A stretch of 64,000 nucleotides of DNA from Xylaria sp. FL1777 (taxonomy: Eukaryota; Ascomycota; Sordariomycetes; Xylariales; Xylariaceae), in the NCBI GenBank assembly GCA_022578965.1, contig MU400550.1, positions 124,001-188,000 on the forward strand. The letters are read 5' to 3'. Position 1 is the stretch's first letter, and each line of letters begins with the position of its first letter. Below, one piece after another: positions 1 to 10,086 of the stretch. The notes beneath the pieces are model-generated. The model searched no databases. It was not told the origin of the DNA and saw nothing but the letters and a program-made list of their open reading frames with translations. Both the position numbers and the translations under genes were made by a program.

Positions 1-839
1 AAGATGCAGCACTCTCAGAATGTAGAATGTTCTAGGTAGGGCTGTTTTATAAAACCACCTTCGATTCTAATCCCCCTTTTAAATAGGAATGAGAAATATA
101 CTTAAAATTTCGCTCGTATCGCTAGATTTCGTACTATTGAAACTCATTACGGCATAATTGGTTCTATTGACAATCTACATCCGCAACGGACCCCGGCAGC
201 ATTGACGCTCCTGGTCCCATTCTTATAGCTCGTCTCCTTCATGGATAGCCTCACACTTCAAACGTCTGCGGACCACGCCTATTATGGCTTCATCGCTACG
301 GCACTCTCTCATAAGATCGACCACATCTCGTACCAGTTAGATACAAGTCTTTTTTTAGATTGAATCTACTTCTGGCCTGCTGGTATCATCACGTTAGGTA
401 TTGCTTAACAGCCACGGATAATGGGCAGCAGACTAACACTGGGCGAGGGAGGTGCTTGTAAAACTATTCTACGAACAGTGATGATCACGTACACTATCTG
501 GACCTATATATGCAGATATTCCATTTCTAATTCACCTGAAATTACCAAAAAAAAGGTTAGTTTCTACTCGTTCCGTTCATAAGTTATCTATGACATGTAT
601 TCATTCACTTCCCCTCAAATTTGGTCCGTGCTAAGTTGTCTATTGAAAGGTAGTAAAGTTAGTGTCAAGAGCTGAACAACAACATAGCATAGGTAGACAC
701 AAAATAAATCCGTTATATCATCCTCTGTCTCCCTTATTGCCATTTCCTCAGTCGCTTCGCCTCATATTATACTTTCCTAAATTAGCTCAGCGGCTTCTCT
801 TTGGGTCTTCTGCCTAGGAATTAATAATCGTCGTAAGCC
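1..839. other. Gene-free AT-rich stretch
   Basis: I find no convincing reading frame, splice pattern or RNA gene here. The DNA is AT-rich, with stops in all frames. It adjoins the decayed reading frame that follows, so it may be part of the same degraded region. Confidence 0.4.
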
Positions 840-1512
840 TAGTCTCCCCCTAACGCTTTCTTGGGGTTCGCAAAAATCTCTGTTCTGCTTCTTTTCTCAA
901 GCGCTGTTGTGCGGAAGCAGGCAATTGAGATGGGTTGAAATCTTCCTCGAAGTCTGGAGCCGGGCGCAGTCCAGATGGTCTCTTTCTCTTCGCGCGGGCT
1001 GCCGCTGGAGAAAGCTCGTCTTCGTCATCAAATAGGCCAATTGTAATAGTGTCTGATGATCGCCGTCCTTAACGACCACTGCGCTAAGGTGTATCCTTTA
1101 GCGCTTGAACATTAAGAGCCTGTTTGATTCCCTGCTGAATGCGCTCATCGATTGTATTGTTAAGTGTGGAAATTTCCTTCATGGCCTTCGTGAGAAGGGC
1201 TTTAGTGCTATTGTCTTCCTCGTCATACTGGGTGGACTGCAAGATCTCGTCTGCCTGCTAGACTCTTACCTTAATGGATTGCGCCGGCTTATGGCGCTCA
1301 TCATCTGTGCGTGCCACTTTTCGGAGGAGGGTTCGCTCGAACTTCAGGATATAGTATCGTGTATCCCGAACTCGGTCCAGGCTCTACTATACACGAAGAA
1401 CCCGATCATCGCGATTACCATCAAACGCATTGCGTATCTTCTACTCGTCTTCTTCTCCCTTGTAGGAATCCAACGCAATATTCTCTGCTACGAAGGTTGC
1501 GGGAGGAGCCGA
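840..1512 (-). pseudogene. Decayed reading frame of unknown family
   Basis: One minus-strand frame reads like protein over about 220 codons but is broken by several stops, most of them TAG. Recognisable stretches include KFERTLLRKVARTDDERHKP, a coiled-coil-like KEISTLNNTIDERIQQGIKQ, and an acidic-then-basic segment around DDEDELSPAAARAKRKRPSG. The amino-acid composition (charged, helical) and the continuity in a single frame argue for a once-coding sequence. TAG replacing CAG (Gln) is what C-to-T mutation at CpA would give, as in repeat-induced point mutation; that is inference. I do not recognise the family. No start codon or splice sites could be placed upstream of about 1512. Confidence 0.45.
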
Positions 1513-2249
1513 AATATTATATCATAAACAGCATGGTTCCTCTACATCCCTACCTAGTCAACCTTCCCATGTCCATGGAACCCCGACGAGTCTTGGACGC
1601 AGTCTTCATATTCGTAGGACATCGAAGAGGAAGCAGAAGCAACGAAGATCTGCCATCAATAGCAGCGGCCAGAAGAACATAGTACCAGTCATTCCATCAG
1701 CCATAGTAAGCATTACTGCACCATCAGTGCTAGATAGAGTTCATGAACAGCACAATGGATATTAATAATAAATTACAGGCTGTGATTGTTAGTATTTATG
1801 ATGTCTCACTTGAGATAGCGTCTCTGCTTCGGCCGCATTATTGCGTTGCCCAGGCATTGCCGCGTGGAGGCAGCAGAGTCCGGCTTCAATGCCCTCTAAA
1901 TAGCCAAGCATATGTCAAGATATATGTTAAATAAATCACCACCCCGCTGATAGCCCACTTGGGCTGGTTAGTAAGCGAATGACTTTATTTTTTTTATTGT
2001 TTTATTTTTTCTGTTCTTTCGCTAATGGACTATAAGTGAGTTGTAATGAAAGGATGAAACATACCAACCGCTAAACGCTAGACGCTAGAGTAAGAGCGAG
2101 AGACTTCGGTGGGAATCGAATTCAAATCAAAGCAGAAAAACGAAAGTAGTGAAACAACGCTGGTGGTGAGATTAAATAGCAAGGGGAGCGGAGCGTGAGA
2201 AGAGGAAGGACAATGGGAGACGAGGATAGAGAACGGATAGGAGAAGATC
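1513..2249. other. Intergenic, no gene seen
   Basis: There is no supported gene. Short open frames here are not protein-like. The segment leads into the repeat cluster that starts near 2250. Confidence 0.4.
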
Positions 2250-2548
2250 TCGTGGGTTCCTTGCGTTTTCCTTCGCGATAAGGGGGGGAGGACGGCGGAA
2301 AGAAGGGGGAATGGGGAGCGGAATCAAGAAAGGTCTCGTGGGTTCCTTACGTTTTCCTTCGTTTCGTGGGTTTCTTGCGTTTTCCTTCGCGTCGCGGGTT
2401 CCTTGCGTTTTCCTTCGCTAAAAGAGGAGACAGTGGATGGGAGCGGGAAGAAAATGGGGGAAGGCGGACGGGAAAATGATGGCTCGTGGGTTTCTTACGT
2501 TTTCCTTCGTCTCGTGGGTTCCTTGCGTTTTCCTTCGCGAGAAGAGAG
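2250..2548. repeat. Cluster of 27-bp G/T-rich repeats
   Basis: Six near-identical copies of a unit with the core GGGTTCCTTGCGTTTTCCTT occur at about 2252, 2337, 2365, 2392, 2488 and 2514, usually preceded by CTCGT and followed by CG. Three copies around 2337-2418 are head-to-tail. The others are separated by about 60-80 bp spacers that are themselves purine-rich and related (for example, gagg-tgacggcggaa-like). Variants differ by C/T at two or three positions. The copies lie in the same orientation. They code for nothing convincing in any frame. Confidence 0.8.
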
Positions 2549-2947
2549 GGTGACGGCGGAGAAAAAAAAGAAAAAAGGAAAAGCACGAAGACAGAAAATC
2601 ACAAATAGGAAATGAACAGGGAAATACAAGAAAAAGAAAGGAAAAGAAACAGGAAGGAAAAGAAACAGGAAGGAAATAAGAACAAGAAGGAAGAAAATAA
2701 AGCAATAAAAGAGAACTAAAGAAATGGGCAGCAAGATACGAAACAAAATAAAACCAGAAAAAATTTTTTGTGAGGGGTTTTCTCTTTTTCGACTTTTTTT
2801 GTGCTTTTATACTGAAACCATGGGCCGTACGCGGTAGACGCGGAATAACGAACAGAAGGAAAGCAGAAGGGAAAAAGGGAAAAGAGAAATAACAGAAAAG
2901 GAGAAATAACAGAAAGAAAGAGAAAAGAAAAGGAAAACTGACGTACC

Positions 2948-3255
2948 TCACTCCTCCTTCTCCTCCCTCACGGTAGGCAAGAAGACCATGGGACGAGGCT
3001 CCAGTTTCTCCAAATAAATGAAGTACCGGGCCGCCTTCTCCCTCTTGGCCTCTACGAACACACAAAGGTGAGCAAGCAATTAACTACGATACGCGATTGG
3101 CAGGGACGACTTACTCCTCCTCATTCTTCGGAGCACCCGGCGGTGACTCCGTCGATCTGCCAGCCTCCAGAGGAGGTGCTGGGAGGAAAGAGCGAGGTTA
3201 GTCAACTAGCTCCCCCGGGTGCCTCATTACACGCGGACAGATAGAGACACACACA

Positions 3256-3290
<35 letters not shown>

Positions 3291-3580
3291 GGGGGGGGGC
3301 AGATGGAAGAGAGACTAAGGAAATAGCAACTTACCTCCACGGGCTCGGTGAGCTCGTGGACTCGCTCTGAGAAGCGCGCCCGCCAGTCGCCGACCCGCGC
3401 GTGGGACGGCAGCCAGCTGCGGAGCCGGCGTCTCGTGTTGTCGTTTCCTATGCCGTCGGCAGCGCCGACGGGTTCCTATGTGTCAGCCGGCTTCATGGTG
3501 GAAATGGGCACGTACCTGTTGAAATATCGTATCTCTTACCGTTGCTGCTGCTGTTGTTGTAGAAGGGAGGGAAGAGGAGA
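2948..3580 (-). CDS. Small spliced gene or transcript, start codon not found
   Basis: On the minus strand, exons at 3335-3475, 3115-3178 and 2948-3051 join in phase to give about 102 codons ending in TGA (end ...LPTVREEKEE). The introns look real: 3476-3539 (GTAAGA...CTGACACATAG), 3179-3334 (GTAAGT...TTGACTAACC...CCCAG) and 3052-3114 (GTAAGT...TTCGTAG). An upstream exon ending at 3540 and a TATA box at 3605-3612 fit a promoter on this strand. The peptide is basic and Arg-rich (WRLADRRSHRRVLRRMRRKA). The only in-frame ATG is inside exon 3178-3115; a strong-context ATG in the first intron would give only six codons. It may therefore be a non-coding RNA, or its start exon was missed. I do not recognise the family. 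Confidence 0.4.
3247..3299. repeat. Compound microsatellite (AC)n(AG)n(G)n
   Basis: A run of about 13 AC units is followed by about 9 AG units and then nine or ten G residues. It sits inside the second intron of the minus-strand transcription unit, so on that transcript it reads as a C tract followed by CT and GT repeats. Confidence 0.9.
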
Positions 3581-3604
3581 GGAGAGGGGATGGGGGAGGA
3601 GAGC

Positions 3605-3612
3605 TATTTATA
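3605..3612 (-). promoter_or_regulatory. TATA box (TATAAATA) for the minus-strand unit
   Basis: TATAAATA lies on the minus strand about 65 nt before the first intron of the small spliced unit. It is followed by a CT-rich tract (CTCCTCCCCCATCCC...), a common arrangement at fungal transcription starts. This is inferred from sequence only. Confidence 0.4.
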
Positions 3613-3980
3613 CCCGTAGGGCTGTGGATTGGGTCAGGTCATTGGAGCATGTGAATGAAGAAGGGAAACTTTAAGTTGAGTTGACGTTGAACATATGTCA
3701 ACTCCGGGTTGTAACTGAGACTGAGATCGTAGTTTACAGTTTATGGTTATGTGCTTACTGGCTTATATAGCAGTCACAAGCTAGTCTAGTTGTACAATAA
3801 AGAAGCCACGACCTAGTTTTGTCAGGGGCAGTGGAATGTGCTGGAATTTACGGAGTTTCTTGACGGAATCAGGACAGTCAGGCTCTCAAAGATGTGAACC
3901 ACAGAAAGAGTTTTCATGTGACGCGTAGCTGAGGTGAGCATTATCATTACGAGGTAGCCTACGCTATATGACAAGCCTAG

Positions 3981-4008
3981 CTACCTACCTAGGTAGGTAC
4001 CTAGGTAG
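3981..4008. repeat. Palindromic CTACCTACCTAGGTAGGTAC cluster
   Basis: Two overlapping copies of the palindrome TACCTAGGTA lie just beyond the 3' end of the ANCHR-like gene. The same core recurs in intergenic DNA near 5938, 35199, 44345, 58140 and 58703, and one-base variants lie near 5597 and 10446. Confidence 0.8.
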
Positions 4009-4039
4009 TTCTTGAAGTTTTATCCCACTTCGGTGGAAA

Positions 4040-5355
4040 TTATCGCGTCCTCCGCACGAAAGTCTCCCATGAGTGTCCCCTTTCATCATAACCAGCTTGT
4101 GGACCAACATGCATCTCCTTCCAGCAGCGAGCACAATACACGTTATCGCCAGCTTCACAACCGAGACAGCGGACGGTGGCGTCGTCGAGACACACAACAC
4201 ACCAATTCCTCTGGTCCTCGTCTGAGATTCCGGTACGCTTGGCTAGGCCTGGTACCGGGCGATCGGCAGGTGCGAATGTAGGCGCCTGGGGAAGTCCGAG
4301 GGAGTCAACGGCAACTGTGGGTGCCGACGGAAGCGCTCGTGAGCCCGAGAGTTTTAGAGCAGCCATACGGGAAGCAATCGACGCCGCAAAGTCGACATCT
4401 GATTGAGTTTGTGCAGATGACGTCGGCAGGTCGGGTTGGTCTTGGAGCTCAGATGGAACTGTCGGTAGGTCGAAGGGGCTTTGTTTGGGTGATGCGGCGG
4501 CTCCATCCTGAGAAGCTTGCTTTGCATCTTCTGGGGGTGTAGGTATAGGTTGAAGGGTTGGAGAAGGAGTTTTATTGTCCTTCTCCCATTCTACTTCATC
4601 TGCAGCCTTGGCAAGCACAGAGTCTACCTCTGTTGCCATGCTCTCTTCTTCGGAATCGTCATCATTACTATCTGCACCTCCTGCTTGGAAAGTCTCTTGG
4701 TTATCTGGAACGACGCTGACGCTGGAAGACTTGCCCAGTTCTGTTAGAAGCATGGTTACTCTCTGGTGTTCCTCCTCCTCGGCCGCAACCTCATCTAGCC
4801 AAGCCTCATCGGACCTGAGGTCTTCCAACAGCTCTTCGAGAGTCTGATCATCTGTATAAAGAAGTGGATCGACATCATCGGTGGCCTCCTGATAAGTAGA
4901 TGAAGGAACTTGTTGGATGCTCTCTGTTGGCGACTGGGTTCCCCTGGCTGAGCGCGGCTGTGTGGACTCGCCAACACTGTGGCCCTGATCCGTGGTAGTG
5001 ATATCAAGGGGTTCAGCCACCTTGTTGCGGAGACTCTTTAGCCGGGCCGTCAAAGCATCTTCTCTTGATGGTGACTTAGCCCGCTCGATAGTGGATATGG
5101 GATTAGGGCTAGCGAGATATTTAGCGATTTCCCGAAAGTGTTCACACTAAGAATAATCGCGGGTGAGGAACAAGTCTACAAGATCTAGTGTGGCTTCCAC
5201 GTGTGGAATTTTCTGAGGCTGTGCGGAAGTGGAAGTAACTCGCTGGGATTCTAATCTTACTTGGACGAGGGTGTGCTTATTAGGCTAACGGAGCTGGGTT
5301 TAAGGGCATTCAACCGCTCTAGCAAGGACTTGTCCGATGCGGGAGCACCGTCCAT
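4040..5355 (-). CDS. ANCHR/ZFYVE19-like B-box zinc-finger protein
   Basis: Exons 5261-5355 and 4040-5108 give 387 residues. The intron 5109-5260 (GTAAGA...GCTAAATATCTCGCTAG) keeps frame; the nearer acceptor TTCTTAG does not. The N-terminus (SLLERLNALKP), like a second copy (ALTARLKSLRNK), resembles the short amphipathic helices that bind ESCRT-III/VPS4 in ANCHR. The middle is acidic and Ser/Thr-rich. The C-terminal 50 residues carry a B-box-like zinc site (CVVCLDD, CLGC, CARCWKEMH, final His) as in the abscission/NoCut checkpoint regulator family. By family knowledge that protein delays cytokinetic abscission through VPS4; whether this fungal protein does so is inference. No FYVE domain is present. 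Confidence 0.7.
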
Positions 5356-7274
5356 GATTGATGAGCCTTGTAAGCTTGCGGACTGGTTTCGCCCATCAGA
5401 GGAATGTCGTATGTAAGCGAATGAATGAAAGGTAGCAATACCTAATTGTAGATATGATCTGGGTGCGGAGGACTGCCTAATAGGACTGTAGCTCCCTACC
5501 TATATCACAGGTCGATGGTAGTATGTATGCAAATGTAATCTTGCTGGTGTCTTTTCGTGGGCCACATAGCTTCCTCGGATATCTTCTATCTTAGGTACCT
5601 AGGCAGGTAAGGGGTTCGTGGGTGGAAAAACGGCGTAGCCACCCTTACGAGCTTGGAGATGCTGTACTGCCACAACAAACAAGTGCGAGCGGCGCTAATG
5701 ATGGCGATGGACGTAGTGTGCCGTTCGCTGGGCAACATGGATCTAGTATACTGCGTATAGATCCCACTAGGTGGGCATTTCGATAGCCTACCCAAATAGA
5801 GTAGTGAAGAGACAAACAAGGCTGACAACTCTCCAATTACAGAGCGATCTTCAGCCATATGATATCACATACCGTATGTAGTAGTCTGGATAGAATGCAT
5901 AGAATGCGGGAAGAATACCACCCCGCAACGGGTATAGATACCTAGGTAGATGGGAAAGGTGCCAAAAGGGTATAGCGTAGAATTTGTCTTATTTTACGGC
6001 TTTAAGTGTCCCTAGAAAATGTCTTTAATTATCGGCTATCTAACTCCCCAGGGACCCCTAGATACTGCACCGACCACCGATTGGAGCATCAAAACATAGG
6101 TACCTCTCACCACCTTCCCGTATTGGGATTCTGATAACACCCGTTTACACTACTATTTGTCACCCGTTTTACAACGGATTAACTATACATACTTTTTTTA
6201 TTGATTAAACCTTACGCATCAAGGTTAATAGTTAGCTTATGTTCCCGACGGCTAGGTATTTCGCTTCTATCGAGTGTAAGTACTCCCCCGAACAAGAACT
6301 ATCTAACCGTCTTTTTAAAACATTGGACGTTTTCCACAATGTCTGATCATCGTCGCTCCACGTGCTTGGAGAGCCCGAGAGCCTGAGAGCCTGAGTGGAG
6401 TCCCATCCGGGGATGGGAATTGCCCGCGTTGCCGAGCTTACAGTATATACACTAGCGTAGATCTGACCAATGACACACCATGCTCTAAGCCGTGGCTGGG
6501 TAGGTCATGATGTCAAGTCAACCGACATCCTCAGGGTCCTCTATTCCTAGCAGCCTACTAAATGCCGGTATATTTACCACGACACAAAATCGTTTCATAA
6601 AAGGGTAGGGAACCCAAAGGGTGTGGCAACGGCAAGTGGACGTGGAATTGCCACCGCCCCTTCGAAGGGAACATGAGTTGTACAAACAACCAACAAGTGC
6701 TGCAGTAACCCAGTTAATGCGATCAGCACCCTCGGCTCATTCCTTCAACCTTGGCACCCCAATGAAGCATGTTAATACAATAGGACCAAGGGGCTGTGCT
6801 GAACCTATGACATCTTGGTAGTCCCTTGGCATTTCTTACTGTAATGAGTAATGTCACCACTATGTGGAAAAGTCCCAGGCGCAGAGCAACGGTCACCGCA
6901 TCCATGGAAAGTTGCCTACCGGTGTCTGCTGCGTATTGTACATATATTTGACATCACCAATACGGTGTCGAACCTTACCGCAAGCGTCATACCCACAGTA
7001 GGCGAGCACCGGTCGAGGGCTTTGCAAGACATGTATGTGGTAGGTAAGTACCAAGACACGGCGACATATTTGAGCCCTCACCTTCCCTTTCTCAGGACGC
7101 ATCCCCCCCTTGCCGATTGACGACTAACAAACAACGGCATACACTAGTGCAGTGTAAAAGACTAGACCTAATTTCCTCTACCTTTAACCTGTCCCTCCTC
7201 TTTTCTTCCTTTTCGCATCAACAGAACATCCTCCATCAATAGATCACAGTTAAGACAACGGCGCCCGTACTGTA
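5356..7274. other. Long intergenic region, no gene seen
   Basis: About 1.9 kb lies between two divergent genes, so it should hold both promoters. It contains copies or near-copies of the TACCTAGGTA palindrome near 5597 and 5938. A pyrimidine-rich tract at about 7170-7230 precedes the surface-protein start codon. Open frames here are short and of biased composition, and I do not support any as a gene. Confidence 0.4.
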
Positions 7275-8269
7275 ATGAAGCTATCCAATACTCTCCTCGG
7301 CCTGACCGCATTGACGCACGGCATCAACGCCGTTGCGGTCCCAGAAGCCGATGCTGTCGCGCTAGACACCCGGACACCACAGCCAGAATTTGACATATAC
7401 TCCGAGCGCTCGACCAACGAAGAACTATGGAAGCGTAAGGGTGGTGGCGGCGGCGGCGGTCGCGGAGGCAGCAGTGGAGGTGGAAGCAGCGGTAGTGGAA
7501 GCAGTGGCAGTGGAAGCAGCGGAAGTAGTGGAAGCAGTGGAAGTAGTGGAGGTTCTAGTGGCAGCGGCTCGAGTAGCGGTGGTGGTCGGTATGTCTGATT
7601 TCATTGCTCACCAGACGACATGCGCATTCCTTACCTTGGGCCTCCAATCAGCTAACACGCAAGTCCAGTGGGCTCGGTTCATCGACTAGCAACACAGGCG
7701 GCCGGACAACAACAGGCAGCGGGCCCGCACCTGCATACGGCGGCGGATCATACTATGCCGGCGGCGCCGCGGCTCCCTACAGAGCTGGAGTTGCTTCGGG
7801 CAGCGTCGTTCCCGCGCTTCTCACTGGCGCTGCGATCGGCGGCATCGGGTTCCTAGGCGTCTCGTATCTATACGGCGCGTGGGCATACCCATACCACAAC
7901 CACTACATCTACCACAACGCGACCACTAATATGAACGAGACGAAGCCCGTGACCTGTGTCTGCGACCCTAACACCCCGTGCACCTGCGACGACAACGGCA
8001 ACTCAACCTACTTCAACAGCATCATCGGCAACGGCTCCTACCAGGGTCTGGACCACGCGGTTGTTACGGTTGCTAAGAACGAAACGACTGGCAATGACAC
8101 CATCTACATCAACGGGGCGGTGCCGAACGGGACCACCGCTAAAGGGGGCACCGAAGACCCTAACGGGACCAACTCGGCTAACACGGCCAACAACATGATG
8201 GCTCTTGCGCAAGCCGCGGGCTGGTGGCCCGCTGCTACGGTAGCCTTTGCTCTCGCTTTTATAATATAA
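7275..8269 (+). CDS. Secreted Gly/Ser-rich, probably GPI-anchored protein (DUF7732-like)
   Basis: Exons 7275-7588 and 7669-8269 give 304 residues; the intron is GTATGT...CTAACACGCAAGTCCAG. Residues 1-22 form a signal peptide ending near Ala-Val-Ala. A KRK site near residue 55 could be a Kex2-type cut. Residues about 57-105 are almost only Gly and Ser. A hydrophobic segment (VVPALLTGAAIGGIGFLGVS) follows, then a region with CVCDPNTPCTCDD cysteines and many N-glycosylation sequons. The C-terminal hydrophobic tail (AAGWWPAATVAFALAFII) after an Asn/Ser/Thr-rich stretch suggests GPI anchoring. The arrangement matches fungal proteins annotated DUF7732, whose function is unknown; a cell-surface role is inference. 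Confidence 0.75.
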
Positions 8270-9039
8270 TCATTCGATTCTGGGTGGTGGCTTGATCAGA
8301 TGAATTCGGGGTTGCTAAGCAACACATTTACGTTAACTGGCGAAAAAATGATGGCCGCTGTGAACAAAACCAGCTCGCTACGTGGCAGTCACGATCTATT
8401 TCATGCTGTACGTTGGTGTTGGGGAGTTTTTCGTTATTGTTTTTTTAATTTTGGTACGATACGTAAATGATTCCCTCATCCCTGCTTATCCAGTATGGGA
8501 TATCAATTTCTGGGGAGAGCAGTTGCCTCTTAGTCGATTCGGGAGGAATGGCATGTGGCCTCTAGAGGAATGATTGTGGTTGTATATTTTTTTTCGAGAT
8601 GTCAAATAAGAAAATCTACAATATTGGCTGTTGGTTGATAGACTGGGATCTTTTTGTATTGTGAAGAAACTATCTAGAGTGTTGGTGCGGCGGATATAAG
8701 AGAAGTGCCCAAAACATAAATATGCCCTTGATATTGAAGAATTAGTGAATTGATGCTGCGAGATGAATGGGATTATAAGTTTCGCGTGACGATTATCACG
8801 ATCTTGTATAATCTCTCTAGAACTAGTTAATCGATATTGCGATCAAGCTCTATCTTTCTGAATATTGAACTAAATGAAACGGTAAATTGCTGAAAATGCA
8901 AAACGCCGTGATGTGATCACAGGTTGTTCATGTCATCGCTTAGAGAGGTATCATCGCGTAAACAACCAGCTCCCTAACCCCAAACCTGCACATGCATTGA
9001 AGCCAGGACCATCTTCTCTTCTCTGGGTCAGATATCTCT
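8270..9039. other. Intergenic between convergent genes
   Basis: The segment lies between the 3' ends of two converging genes. It holds AT-rich probable untranslated sequence, and I see no separate gene. Confidence 0.5.
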
Positions 9040-10086
9040 CTACCCCGTCTTCTCCCCTGCTCTCTCTTTTCGTCTCTGGACACACCAATCCCCAAGGATC
9101 TTCCATATCCTCTCCTTCTCCTCGGGTCGCAGGGTAGCAGCCAGGCCGCTCGTGCTCGTCGCCACGAAGATGCGCGCGCCCTCCCAGGGCCCGTCATCAC
9201 CCTCCCTTTTATCCCCACCACCACCGTCAGGGGTCCCAGCACCGGCCCTTCCGATCCTCACAGCCGCAGAACCAGGCGCCGGCGGCACGGCGCCCATCCT
9301 CTCGGTCTGCCAGCCGTACTCGAACTCGCCCCTGGCGAGGTTCCGGCCCCTCCAGACGCGGAAGATGCTCTCCCAGATGCCCTTGCCGACGACGCAGACG
9401 GCCTCGGGCCGCCAGCGGCGACACTTGTCCTCGAGCACGGCCACGCCGGCGTCCATCTCGGCCCTGCTGAGCTCGGCGCCGTTGCGGCTGGGCCGCGCCA
9501 CGATGTTGGTGTTGCCCAGCGCGAACCGCGCCGGCAGCGTGCCGTCCTCCTCGGCCCGGCACGCCACCGGCGTGATGCCCGACGAGTACAGCAGCTTCCA
9601 GAACAGGTTCGACGGGTGCGCGTAGGCGTGGCCCGTCCGCGCCGTCTGCACGCCCGGGTTCAGCCCGATGAAGAGGACCAGCAGGTCCCGCGCTATGACG
9701 TCCGTCAGGGGCGGCAGGTGCGCGTAGGTCGAGGGCGGCGCGTAGGAGGCGGGTGTGCGGGTGCGCTGCTTCTTCTTCTTCTTGCGCGGCGAGGGCGTGG
9801 TGCCGCTGTCTTCTTTTTCTTCTTCTTCCTCTCCCTTGGCGCCTCTTGCTGTGGTCTTCCGCTTTGGCGCTGTCCTGCGTGTAACAGATGTTGATTCTGA
9901 CGGCGTTGCGGACCCCGAGGAGAGGGTTGTTGCTGCGGCTTGTGATGTCTGTAGCCGGGGACTGCGGCGGTGTGACCCGCTGGGTATGTGGGCTGTACCG
10001 TCGAATATGAAGTCCTTTAGCTGCAGCCGGCCGTGGAAACTAGGTTCCTTGGGGACGGCGTCGTGCTCGCCCGTTTCCTCACTCAT
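9040..10086 (-). CDS. thp1: Mismatch-specific uracil/thymine DNA glycosylase (MUG/TDG family)
   Basis: A single-exon gene of 348 residues. The N-terminal 115 residues are disordered and basic, with a Lys/Arg run (PRKKKKKQR) that could serve for nuclear import and DNA binding. The catalytic fold starts near residue 125. Motif A is FIGLNPGVQTARTGHAYAHP (about 138-157), matching G-[IL]-N-P-G of the MUG/TDG family; its Asn positions the catalytic water. The second motif, TSTSGLAATL near residue 313, corresponds to the NPS-G-L loop that enters the mismatch. Family knowledge: it excises U or T opposite G in base-excision repair. An insertion of charged Gly/Asp residues at about 280-300 lies before motif B. 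The symbol follows S. pombe Thp1. Confidence 0.85.
   Translation of the reverse strand: MSEETGEHDAVPKEPSFHGRLQLKDFIFDGTAHIPSGSHRRSPRLQTSQAAATTLSSGSATPSESTSVTRRTAPKRKTTARGAKGEEEEEKEDSGTTPSPRKKKKKQRTRTPASYAPPSTYAHLPPLTDVIARDLLVLFIGLNPGVQTARTGHAYAHPSNLFWKLLYSSGITPVACRAEEDGTLPARFALGNTNIVARPSRNGAELSRAEMDAGVAVLEDKCRRWRPEAVCVVGKGIWESIFRVWRGRNLARGEFEYGWQTERMGAVPPAPGSAAVRIGRAGAGTPDGGGGDKREGDDGPWEGARIFVATSTSGLAATLRPEEKERIWKILGDWCVQRRKERAGEKTG

Noticed and set aside
2105..2135. Possible tRNA T-arm (GGTGGGAATCGAATTC on the plus strand)
   Set aside because: No acceptor, D or anticodon arms can be formed around it.
2250..2548. Possible CRISPR-like array
   Set aside because: Repeat spacing is irregular, spacers resemble each other and the genome is eukaryotic.
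2347..3065. Long minus-strand open frames rich in Phe, Ser, Leu and Pro
   Set aside because: They arise from the purine-rich strand (A/G runs) and have extreme composition; no protein-like domain.
7390..7689. Plus-strand frame rich in Ala, Val and Glu over the Gly/Ser repeat
   Set aside because: It is a shifted reading of the GGN/AGY repeat in the surface-protein gene.
9152..9894. Plus-strand open frames opposite the DNA glycosylase
   Set aside because: They are antisense shadows in GC-rich coding sequence; the minus frame carries the family motifs.
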